9,024 bases of DNA from Planctomycetaceae bacterium (lineage in GTDB: Bacteria > Planctomycetota > Planctomycetia > Pirellulales > Thermoguttaceae): NCBI GenBank assembly GCA_031259095.1, contig JAIRLW010000641.1, forward strand, positions 1 to 9,024. Direction: 5' to 3'. This document shows, piece by piece, positions 1-7,606 of the stretch (the first letter of the stretch is position 1; the number at the start of each line of letters is the position of its first letter). A program made the position numbers and the translations under genes. The notes below the pieces were generated by a model. The model worked only from the letters and a program-made list of their open reading frames with translations, searched no databases and was not told the origin of the DNA.

Positions 1-58
1 TGGGCTATTCGATTTCCTGCCGTTCACAGAGTCAAGTTGGCTATTGCCGCGCGACCGT

Positions 59-103
59 AGGCGAACCTTTCGGCGAAAGGTCGCCCGCCTCTTGAGTTTT
101 TTT
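59..103 (+). terminator. Terminator-like hairpin with T-tract near left edge
   Basis: An inner stem CCTTTC/GAAAGG (66-71 with 75-80) closes a three-base loop. It extends outward as GGCGA/CGCC with a one-base bulge (60-85), or alternatively by pairing AGGCG (59-63) with CGCCT (86-90). A run of seven T follows at 97-103, 6 to 11 bases after the stem depending on which outer pairing forms. It would end a transcript entering from the left, but no gene is visible in the first 58 bases. The gap before the T-tract is longer than in a classical intrinsic terminator, so it could also be a stray repeat hairpin. Confidence 0.35.
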
Positions 104-406
104 GTGCTTGAGTGAATTAATAAATGTTCTTATTTTATCGGTTATTCCTACGAGGTAGGGAAAACGTTCTAAAAAAAATGAAAAGAATACGGAAAATTTT
201 CCTTGCTGTTCTTAATTATGTTCTATACTCCACTAGGCTGATTTGCGTATCTTGCCTATACGCTTTATTTTGCCTTTTAAATTAATTGGTTGGTTTTCCG
301 TTGGAGGTTTTTTCGTTGGGTGAAAAGACACGGGAAACTAAAATATTTTTCACGTCAACCGTGTCGCAAAGGATAAAACCGGTTTCGATTGGAAGGAAAC
401 CGTGAT

Positions 407-441
407 TTGAGAGTTGAGAGTGGAAAGTTGAGAGTAGGAAA
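407..441. repeat. Degenerate 7-bp tandem array (TTGAGAG-type)
   Basis: Five consecutive 7-base units read TTGAGAG, TTGAGAG, TGGAAAG, TTGAGAG and TAGGAAA. Three are identical and the other two share the purine-rich pattern. The array lies 21 bases before a second, perfect heptamer array with a different unit, and both sit in the leader region of the flagellin gene. Short heptamer arrays of this kind are known from several bacterial groups, including cyanobacteria. No function is visible here. Confidence 0.7.
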
Positions 442-461
442 AGTGGAACGTTTAAGAAAAA

Positions 462-496
462 CGATCCACGATCCACGATCCACGATCCACGATCCA
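462..496. repeat. Perfect 7-bp tandem repeat, five copies of CGATCCA
   Basis: Five exact head-to-tail copies of CGATCCA run from 462 to 496, ending 42 bases before the flagellin start. The unit is not a multiple of a codon but lies outside any gene, so copy-number change would alter only the spacing between an upstream promoter and the ribosome binding site. It may be slippage-prone. The minus-strand frame across it reads a repeating V-D-R-G-S-W-I peptide, which is simply the repeat translated. Confidence 0.95.
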
Positions 497-538
497 CTCC
501 GAAAGACATTGCGTTGGAGAAAGAAAGGATAAACACAA

Positions 539-3500
539 ATGACAGGACTCTATGTAGCCTCTAATCCAACTGCGCTCGGGGCGCAGTTCAACCTGACGCG
601 GAACATGGGAGAGTTGAGCAGCGTGTTGACGCGGTTGAGTACTGGTTTGCGGATTAACTCCGGTAAGGATGATCCTGCCGGATTGATTGCCAGCGAATTA
701 TTGAAATCTCAAATTACCGGAACAACAAAAGCAATCACCAATACCCAACGCGCCAGCAGTTTAATTTCCACCGCGGATAGCGCACTTGGTCAGGTGGGCA
801 ACTTACTCAACGATATTAAAGGACTCGTTGTTGAAGCCGCCAATACCGGAGCCATGAGCGCAGAACAAATCGCCGCAAACCAACTTCAGGTCGATGCGTC
901 TCTCGATTCTATTGACCGAATCGCCCGTACAACCAGTTTTGCCGGACAAAAACTTCTGGATGGCTCGCTCGATTTCCGTACCACCGGAACCAATAACGGT
1001 TACATCAGTAATTTGCAAATCGATTCCGCAAACTTCGGAACCGCCGATTACATCGGTGTTAACGTCAATGTACAACAAACAGCGTCAAACGGTACGCTGA
1101 TTTATCAGGGAACAGGCGTCGATCAAAAAACAACGTTGGATGTAACCGGCAGCGTCGGTTCAAAATCGCTCACTTTTGGCGCGGGAACAACAAACTCCGA
1201 AATCGCGTTGGCAATTAACGCCGCAAGCGATTCAACCGGCGTCAATGCTTTTGTTGAAGGTCTGGCGGAACGCGGAAGCGTGATTCTCTCCACCGCCGGA
1301 GCAAACAACGACATTGTGATTACCGCCAATAACGTTGGTTTCGACGCCGGAAATTATTCGTTCCGCATTACGCAAGGAACGGAAAACGACGCTCGTGTTG
1401 TTACGGAAGCCGCCGGCGGAAATCAAGGTGTTATTGAAATTACACTTGCTCCGTCCACTCAGCATGAGTACAAAGGTTTCGCCGGTCTGTTTAATATCAC
1501 TATTGATACAACAAACAGAACAGATGATACCGGAGCCAATATTGCGGCTACTGCCCCTACATCGGTGAGTATGACACGCGGTACCGCCAATAGTGTGGTG
1601 TATCACGAGGATGCTTCCGCCGCTGTTGCAAGAACCGGCAATGGGAAATCAATCACTGCCGCATACACTGACAATACTGCACGTATGTCAGAGTTGAACG
1701 GTTGGACGGTAACCATTGATGATTCTGTTGATGCAAGTGCGGGAGCCATCGATGTTGATAATAAGACGGTGCGAATCAATTCTGCAATGGTTGCGGATCC
1801 GACTGATTTGGATGACTTTAATGCTCTTATGAATCAAGCATTAGCCGGTACGGAAGTTAGTGATGAAGGAACTCCCGATTTTGAGTTTACTCTTGCCGGT
1901 GAAGCTTTGGTTAATGGCGAAACTCTCACATTCAAAGACGGCGCCGATGCCGGTGAAGTTACCATTACCTACAAAGAAGGAGCAACTGCCGACGACATTC
2001 TCAAAATGTTGAACAGTACGCCGAATGTTCAAGCAACACTTGGACAAGGTGTTGACGGAACCGCTCTTATCAAAGCCTTACCGGACGGCAAAACGTATGT
2101 GAGCGCCGGTGATACACCGGTAAATACAGTAAGCCAATATACTTCCGGCGCAACCGCTCAGGATGTTGTTGATTTAATCAACAGTAAGTTAGGCGACAAA
2201 TTCATGGCAACAACACTAACGGGTGATTCCGGTACCGGTCGCGTGAGTTACATGGACGCCGCTGTCGATTACGGCAGCGTTAATCTTGACAACGCTCTGC
2301 GGTTTACCGGTATGGACAACGGACCAGTTGTTCGGATTACGAATATGGGCGCCGATAACAAACCGGTTGCCAATCAACAACTGGGCGTCAAAATCATTCA
2401 GCCGAGCGAAGCCGACATTAAAGCGGGAATTCACACGCCGATTCTTGAAATCCGTCTGGCAACCGATGCTTCCGGTAACTCAATCACCACTGCAAAAGAT
2501 ATTGCCGACTTGTTTGACCGGTTAACAGCAGATGAAACATTGGGCGTTAGCGCTGAAGTGCTTTATCCGCCAGGGGTTGATCCGAATGGACGTATTTTCG
2601 GCATTGATTCGTGCGGCGATCCTATCGTGATCGAAAATTGCCCGACTCCTTACGGACTTGGTATTGTTCAACCGACAAACCAACCCGGTCCTTGTACTGT
2701 TGCACAAGGAGACCTTGTTTTACTCGGAACGAATCAGTCAATCACCGGCGATTATGCTCTTGCAAGAGTCGCAAGTGGTACAGCAATTACCGGAGTAGCA
2801 GCGCAATCCGCACCTAACGGGGAGGACGGAATTGATGATACCGGCGCTGCCACAGCGGCAACGGCATCATTAACCTTTGGCAATACGTCAGCGTTGAATG
2901 GTTTGACCTTCGGATTCACCCGCGATGAAACAATCGAGGGCTTCGATGAAACAACCGGAAGATTGACCATTTATCTCGGACCGGAAATTGTTACCGGTGG
3001 CGCAACAGTCGATGCTGACGTCGAGGCTGCGGTTAATGGATCAATTGCGGCAAACTGGGAAGCTATTCGGGCTTACACGGGAGCGACCGGTGATGCTGTT
3101 AAACTGGCGGATGGCTTTGATGCTGGTGATGATGCTATTGCCGATGCCGTTTCAGGAGCAACCACAAGAATTTCCGCGACTTCCTCGACAGATACGATGG
3201 TCGGAACACGCGGCGTCGGAACTGACGATCCTGCTTTAATTATCAGAGCGAATAACAAAGGAACCGACATGGCGGGAATCAATATCTACTTTGTCAATGA
3301 TACAAGTCGTACTGACCTGGCACAATATACAGATCCTACCTCTGCAGATATTCCGGCTGTTGACGTCAAGTATGTTCAGAATGAAGATGGCAGCCGGTCT
3401 TTAATTGTTACGGGTAACATTCAGGATGCAGGTGCGACTCAAAGTCTTGTCAACAATGTTACTCTTGCCAATGCACTCAACGCCAACAGTACGTTCAAAG

Positions 3501-4399
3501 CGTATTTTACGGCGGAAGCATCCTTAATTGGCGATGATTCTGGTTCTGCGGATAACGGCATCGGACAGATTGAATTCCTACAAGACGTAACGAAAGTTGC
3601 GGCTCAAACGGTTGGCGGTTATCGGGTTGATTCTCCGGCAATTAGCGGGACGAACCAAACCGGAACTTCCAGCGGTATCGGAATGACCGGTCAGGCGGAT
3701 TCCAATGAGCGGTTGGTATTGCAGGCAGCCGAAGCCGGTACCGAAAACTTCGTCAATGTTTATGTCGCGCAAGGTTCGTTTGATACCTACGATTATTACG
3801 GTAACAAAACAAATTACACCACCGGTACGGATATGGTCGCCACCATCAACGGTAATCTCGCCAATGCCAAAGGTAACAACATTTCGATTAACACGCCGGA
3901 TTTGGCGTTATCGATGTCTGTTGCGAATTCGGTTGGTTATACCGGATTCACGATTGACGGCGGCGGGGCGTTGTTCCAACTCGGACCTGATGTTGTTTCG
4001 ACGCAACAGATGAGACTGGGAATTGGTTCGATGATGACCACACGTCTTGGCGGTGCAAGCGGACAGGTGTACCAACTCAAAAGCGGCGGCAATGCCGATT
4101 TGAGAACTTCCGACGCCAGCCGGAAATTAGCCGACAAAATCATCAACGAAGCCATTTCAAGTGTTGCGACCACACGCGGACGACTTGGCGCTATCCAAAG
4201 AGCCTCGCTGGAACCAAACGTTTCGGCGTTGCAGGATTCGTTGACCGCGTTGACCGAGTCGGAAGCCCAAATTTCAAACGCCGACTTCGCCGAAGAAAGT
4301 TCCAACCTCACACGGTTACAACTGTTAATCCAAGCCGGCGCTCAAACGTTGGGTATTGCCAACCAACTCCCGCAATATGCGGCGTCTTTGGTTCGGTAA
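539..4399 (+). CDS. Giant flagellin (flagellar filament subunit)
   Basis: Structural subunit of the flagellar filament, exported through the flagellar type III apparatus and assembled outside the cell. It has no signal peptide, as expected. Residues 1 to about 145 match the conserved flagellin D0/D1 region, with the pattern L-S-T-G-L-R-I-N-S-G-K-D-D-P-A-G-L near residues 33-49. The last 96 residues (1191-1286) are the matching C-terminal D1/D0 helices, ending in A-N-Q-L-P-Q-Y-A-A-S-L-V-R. Between them lie about 1040 residues of hypervariable beta-type sequence, so the protein is roughly three times a typical flagellin. Residues 198-257 resemble the Flagellin_IN motif (A-I-N-A-A-S-D-S-T-G-V near the middle), and related segments seem to recur near 597, 901 and 1058. 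The only cysteines are Cys692, Cys701 and Cys719. AAGGA at 525-529 lies nine bases before ATG and supports this start. The gene is monocistronic between long flanking non-coding regions. I give no symbol because a paralogue cannot be excluded. Confidence 0.96.
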   Translation: MTGLYVASNPTALGAQFNLTRNMGELSSVLTRLSTGLRINSGKDDPAGLIASELLKSQITGTTKAITNTQRASSLISTADSALGQVGNLLNDIKGLVVEAANTGAMSAEQIAANQLQVDASLDSIDRIARTTSFAGQKLLDGSLDFRTTGTNNGYISNLQIDSANFGTADYIGVNVNVQQTASNGTLIYQGTGVDQKTTLDVTGSVGSKSLTFGAGTTNSEIALAINAASDSTGVNAFVEGLAERGSVILSTAGANNDIVITANNVGFDAGNYSFRITQGTENDARVVTEAAGGNQGVIEITLAPSTQHEYKGFAGLFNITIDTTNRTDDTGANIAATAPTSVSMTRGTANSVVYHEDASAAVARTGNGKSITAAYTDNTARMSELNGWTVTIDDSVDASAGAIDVDNKTVRINSAMVADPTDLDDFNALMNQALAGTEVSDEGTPDFEFTLAGEALVNGETLTFKDGADAGEVTITYKEGATADDILKMLNSTPNVQATLGQGVDGTALIKALPDGKTYVSAGDTPVNTVSQYTSGATAQDVVDLINSKLGDKFMATTLTGDSGTGRVSYMDAAVDYGSVNLDNALRFTGMDNGPVVRITNMGADNKPVANQQLGVKIIQPSEADIKAGIHTPILEIRLATDASGNSITTAKDIADLFDRLTADETLGVSAEVLYPPGVDPNGRIFGIDSCGDPIVIENCPTPYGLGIVQPTNQPGPCTVAQGDLVLLGTNQSITGDYALARVASGTAITGVAAQSAPNGEDGIDDTGAATAATASLTFGNTSALNGLTFGFTRDETIEGFDETTGRLTIYLGPEIVTGGATVDADVEAAVNGSIAANWEAIRAYTGATGDAVKLADGFDAGDDAIADAVSGATTRISATSSTDTMVGTRGVGTDDPALIIRANNKGTDMAGINIYFVNDTSRTDLAQYTDPTSADIPAVDVKYVQNEDGSRSLIVTGNIQDAGATQSLVNNVTLANALNANSTFKAYFTAEASLIGDDSGSADNGIGQIEFLQDVTKVAAQTVGGYRVDSPAISGTNQTGTSSGIGMTGQADSNERLVLQAAEAGTENFVNVYVAQGSFDTYDYYGNKTNYTTGTDMVATINGNLANAKGNNISINTPDLALSMSVANSVGYTGFTIDGGGALFQLGPDVVSTQQMRLGIGSMMTTRLGGASGQVYQLKSGGNADLRTSDASRKLADKIINEAISSVATTRGRLGAIQRASLEPNVSALQDSLTALTESEAQISNADFAEESSNLTRLQLLIQAGAQTLGIANQLPQYAASLVR

Positions 4400-4442
4400 C
4401 CTAAAGAACTTCAAAAAAGTAAAACGTAAAACGTTCTACAAA

Positions 4443-4496
4443 AAAAGAAAACAGCCGGAAGTTTTTTTACTTCCGGTTGTTTTTTTGTTTTTTTAT
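4443..4496. terminator. Bidirectional intrinsic terminator between convergent genes
   Basis: A 13-bp stem pairs 4450-4462 with 4469-4481 (core GCCGGAAGT/ACTTCCGGT, with one G-T pair) around a six-T loop. It is followed on the plus strand by a T-rich tract to 4496 that ends flagellin transcription 44 bases after the stop. The A-tract at 4439-4450 becomes a T-tract when read on the minus strand, so the same hairpin can also stop transcripts arriving from the kinase gene. Confidence 0.92.
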
Positions 4497-4503
4497 TATA
4501 ATT

Positions 4504-4657
4504 ATTGTCCCAATCGTCCCATTTGTCTCTAATGTCCCTTCCTTTATAGGGACTTTAGGGACTTTGGGGACGATAAGGACGATAAGGGGCGATAAGGGCG
4601 ATAAGGGCGATAAGGGCGATAGGGACAAATGGGACAAATGGGACATTAGGACAATCG
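4504..4657. repeat. 9-bp minisatellite with inverted flanking arms
   Basis: From 4549 to 4657 the sequence has a 9-base rhythm. Two GGGACTTT(A/G) units come first, then two GGACGATAA, then GGGCGATAA-type units (one with an extra G), then two GGGACAAAT, GGGACATTA and GGACAATCG. The left arm 4504-4538 is an imperfect reverse complement of 4622-4655, so the whole block could fold as one long hairpin with the GATAA units in its loop. It lies between the bidirectional terminator and the kinase stop codon. No gene is supported here. The plus-strand frame across it gives a collagen-like G-D-K repeat only because the unit is nine bases long. Confidence 0.88.
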
Positions 4658-4675
4658 GCGATAAAAACGCTACAT

Positions 4676-7594
4676 TTATTGTTCCTGATTAACGTTGTTT
4701 GTCCAACTTTGCGGTAACCAATTTAAGGTACCGACAGAAAATCCGGCGGATGCTTTTTCCGTATCGGTTATGCGCGATTCGGAACGAAATTGCATGTCTT
4801 CCGGTAACAATTGATGCATCGGTTTACGAATTTCGTCGAATTTTAGTACATCGATTTTCGTCATTAGTTGAGGGTCTTTTTCAACGGTAGGATTCATTTT
4901 TTCTTTCCATTCCGCAATCGGCATATCGTACGTTATTCCTCCTCCCAACGCCGAAGGCGACGGCGTGAATTTCCAACCAAATGTTACATTTTGGAAATAA
5001 TTCGATCCGCCCGTCCATTTGAAATAATCAAACGCACTTTGACTCGAAGGCGCGCCGCGAAATATTGCTAACGGAAATTGATTCAGGAAAAAAATCGAAT
5101 TCCATGCTTCAATTTTCAATTTCATCGGTTCTGTCGCAAAAGAGTTTTGAATTTGTCGGGCAAACGGCAATGTTCCAAAAAATGTAATATGCTCCAATTG
5201 AATATGCACCTCCGAATCTTGCGGTGTTGTTCGTTTGGTGTCTTCCGTCTGAACAAACGGTTTTGCCAACGCAATCAGCGAATTTTTAACATGACATTCA
5301 ATCATTTGCGGAACATCACATTGTAACAGCGTTGCTTCGCCCCGCAAAAAAGAATCCGTTACGGTCATGTTCAAATGCTCGGCAGTATCCAACGATGTTG
5401 TTTCAATATTTCTTGTATTTGTTACGCCGGAAGACGATCCAAACGAAGAAACCGAAGTGTCAACCGGTAAATCAAACACAATCGGATTGATTCCGCCTTG
5501 ACTTGTGCTGTTTCGGAAAAACGCAACGTCGTCATGATACGCAGAGTTATCTGAAACAGATTTATTTCGTATCGTTAAACAACAACGTGAAAATATCAGT
5601 TTGTTGCCGCCGATCAACTCAAACAAGGACCAATCCTGCGCCAGAACTCCTTGACGAATACGCATTTCAATGGCAAGATCGGCAAATTCGAGTTCGCTCG
5701 AACCAACGGTAAACATACTTCGCGGATTTTGTGAAACGTAAGACGATTCGGAAGATTCAAAAAGCAAAATCGGATAATAACCTTTTGCCGCAACAATTTT
5801 TAATTGACGTCCGGCAAATATCAACGGATCAACTTTCATATAATTGTTCCATTTTAATTCGATAACCGTTTGTTTTTCAACATCGGCTAAAGCAACGCCA
5901 AGCGAAGCGTAAGAACCCGGAGTTTCGCCGCTCGGATCAACACAACGTTGTTTCGGAAGAGATAATTCCGATTCAATAAAGGTCGTTCCTTGTTTTTCCT
6001 CGAAACCGGATTGTTTTTGAATGTTCAAAACACTCAATATTCCGCCGGAATTCCGGCTTTCATCCTTTGAACCGGTTATTCGTCCGTTAATAGGAAGAAA
6101 CGCCGGACGAAGTCCGCATCCGAAAGGATCGGAACTTATCGTTGCAGAAAATAACCAATGGGCGGAACGCGATACCAACGGAGAATAAGATGTTACATTA
6201 AACGAAACGCGGTTTTCATGAGATATTCCCGTTTCTTTTACCGTCGGAACGGTTGGTAACAATTTGGAAGCGGTCTTTTCTGTTTCGGATAAAGAAGGAT
6301 GCGGTATGTTTGCCGTTTCCGTGTCAATTTCAGGAATATTCGGCACTTCGAATTTTCCAAACTGTTCGGAAGAATAGAGACTCAACAAGAATACCGTAAC
6401 GACAAGACATGTTACCGCCGCAAGCCAAGGAAGATGTTTTAAAAGGAGCGATGTTCGTGACGGCGGCGTCATCACCCAAACAAGTTTGCCCGGTCCGGTA
6501 GGTTGAAGACCAAGTATTTTCGCAACATTAACCAACGATTCAATGAGCGCGGCTGGAGTTTGAAACCGTTGACGCGGATCTTTTGCCATCATTTTTTGAA
6601 TCAACAAAGCAACTTCAGTAGGAATATTCGGTTGAAAAGCGCGAATGTCCGGCGGTTCATCGCCCTGATGCTGTAAAAGTTTTTGTAACACTGTTCCTTC
6701 GGGAAAAGGAGGACGACCGGAAAGCATGAAAAAAAACGTACAGCCAAGAGAATAAATATCGCTGCGAATATCCGCACTGCGCGGATCACGCGCTTGTTCC
6801 GGTGAAATATAATCGAAAGTTCCAAGTGTTACGCCGCTGGCAGTCAAGTCTTCTTGCGACTCCGGCGGATCAAGCAATCGGGCAAGTCCCATATCAATCA
6901 ACTTGACTCTGCCTTCCCGCGTAATCAGAATATTCGACGGCTTCACATCACGATGCACCACGCCATGATTCGCCGCATGAGCTAATGCATGAGAAATTTG
7001 TATCAAATAATTGAGCGCCTGCGGTAACGGAAACGCATCATAATCGTCAACCATTGAACGAACATTAGTTCCTTCAACATATTCAAAAGCGATGTAAGGA
7101 ATTCCTGATTGCTCGCCCGCGAAATAAACTTGTGCGATATGTTCATGATTGAGCCGCGCCGCCGATTTCGCTTCATTCATAAACCGAGCAGCTGTTCCCA
7201 AATCATTCGCACGTTGACGCGGCAAAACTTTAACGGCAACTTTACGGTCAAGAGCCGTGTCGGTTGCAAGATAAACTCTGCCCATACCGCCGCCGCCAAT
7301 AAAACTGTTAATAACAAAATGTCCCAACATTGTTCCTGCTGGAATTGTTCCAGAAGAAAAAATTTCAGGCGTCAAAACCGCAGCGGTTTCCTCTGATTCC
7401 GACGCGGACGGTTCAGGCAAAAAACTTGAAAGTACCTGTTTTTCCGGCTCTTCCGGTTCTTTTTGTAATAATAATTCGTCGTCCGGCGCTCCAACCGGAA
7501 TGGAATCAAGCGTTCCTTTTTCCGCGAGGCTATCATCGGATAACGGTAAATTATTGTCCGAAGAATCCGAAGATTGAAAATGATCTTCGTTCAT
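4676..7594 (-). CDS. Transmembrane Ser/Thr protein kinase with large C-terminal domain
   Basis: Hanks-type (PknB-like) kinase expected to phosphorylate Ser/Thr of unknown target proteins from the cytoplasmic face of the membrane. Residues 1 to about 87 are an acidic, Ser-rich leader. The kinase domain spans roughly 91-362: glycine loop I-G-G-G-G-M-G-R-V (99-107), ATP lysine K122, alpha-C glutamate E141, catalytic H214-R-D216-V-K218 with N221, a D234-M-G236 in place of the usual D-F-G, S-P-E (264-266), and D279 in the D-I-Y-S-L-G motif. All key catalytic residues are present, so it should be active. One membrane segment lies at about 386-406. The remaining 565 residues would be outside the cytoplasmic membrane. 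They lack PASTA or WD40 signatures. The stretch around 561-615 resembles the right-handed beta-helix domains seen on some planctomycete kinases, which is inference. AAAGG (7604-7608) eight bases before ATG supports the start. It is the last gene of an apparent three-gene run, 12 bases after the DUF3990-like gene. Confidence 0.93.
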   Translation of the reverse strand: MNEDHFQSSDSSDNNLPLSDDSLAEKGTLDSIPVGAPDDELLLQKEPEEPEKQVLSSFLPEPSASESEETAAVLTPEIFSSGTIPAGTMLGHFVINSFIGGGGMGRVYLATDTALDRKVAVKVLPRQRANDLGTAARFMNEAKSAARLNHEHIAQVYFAGEQSGIPYIAFEYVEGTNVRSMVDDYDAFPLPQALNYLIQISHALAHAANHGVVHRDVKPSNILITREGRVKLIDMGLARLLDPPESQEDLTASGVTLGTFDYISPEQARDPRSADIRSDIYSLGCTFFFMLSGRPPFPEGTVLQKLLQHQGDEPPDIRAFQPNIPTEVALLIQKMMAKDPRQRFQTPAALIESLVNVAKILGLQPTGPGKLVWVMTPPSRTSLLLKHLPWLAAVTCLVVTVFLLSLYSSEQFGKFEVPNIPEIDTETANIPHPSLSETEKTASKLLPTVPTVKETGISHENRVSFNVTSYSPLVSRSAHWLFSATISSDPFGCGLRPAFLPINGRITGSKDESRNSGGILSVLNIQKQSGFEEKQGTTFIESELSLPKQRCVDPSGETPGSYASLGVALADVEKQTVIELKWNNYMKVDPLIFAGRQLKIVAAKGYYPILLFESSESSYVSQNPRSMFTVGSSELEFADLAIEMRIRQGVLAQDWSLFELIGGNKLIFSRCCLTIRNKSVSDNSAYHDDVAFFRNSTSQGGINPIVFDLPVDTSVSSFGSSSGVTNTRNIETTSLDTAEHLNMTVTDSFLRGEATLLQCDVPQMIECHVKNSLIALAKPFVQTEDTKRTTPQDSEVHIQLEHITFFGTLPFARQIQNSFATEPMKLKIEAWNSIFFLNQFPLAIFRGAPSSQSAFDYFKWTGGSNYFQNVTFGWKFTPSPSALGGGITYDMPIAEWKEKMNPTVEKDPQLMTKIDVLKFDEIRKPMHQLLPEDMQFRSESRITDTEKASAGFSVGTLNWLPQSWTNNVNQEQ

Positions 7595-7606
7595 GGTCGA
7601 TTACCT

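Larger units (their letters stand above)
104..538. other. Intergenic region upstream of the flagellin gene
   Basis: About 435 bases with no convincing gene. The part up to about 340 is AT-rich. The part from 380 on holds a small hairpin (CGGTTTC 380-386 with GAAACCG 396-402, nine-base loop), then the heptamer arrays listed separately, then the flagellin ribosome binding site. I looked for a sigma-28 promoter (GCCGATAA-type -10) and a sigma-54 promoter (GG-N10-GC) and found neither. The only sigma-70-like pair is TTGCTG (203-208) and TATACT (224-229), but its 15-base spacer is too short for confidence. A 53-codon open frame at 124-285 is discussed under rejected items. Confidence 0.6.

Noticed and set aside
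124..285. A 53-codon plus-strand frame with a basic start and a hydrophobic, Cys-containing C-terminal half.
   Set aside because: No ribosome binding site precedes its ATG or the internal ATG at 178, the region is AT-rich so hydrophobic codons are expected by chance, and no family is recognised.
407..496. A possible CRISPR array.
   Set aside because: Units are 7 bases and directly adjacent, with no spacers of constant length and no cas genes.
282..536. An 84-residue minus-strand frame upstream of the flagellin.
   Set aside because: It is largely the heptamer arrays translated (repeating V-D-R-G-S-W-I), with no ribosome binding site or recognisable domain.
4477..4692. A plus-strand frame with a collagen-like G-D-K-G-D-K repeat.
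   Set aside because: It opens inside the flagellin terminator hairpin, has no ribosome binding site, and its periodicity is just the 9-bp DNA repeat read in codons.
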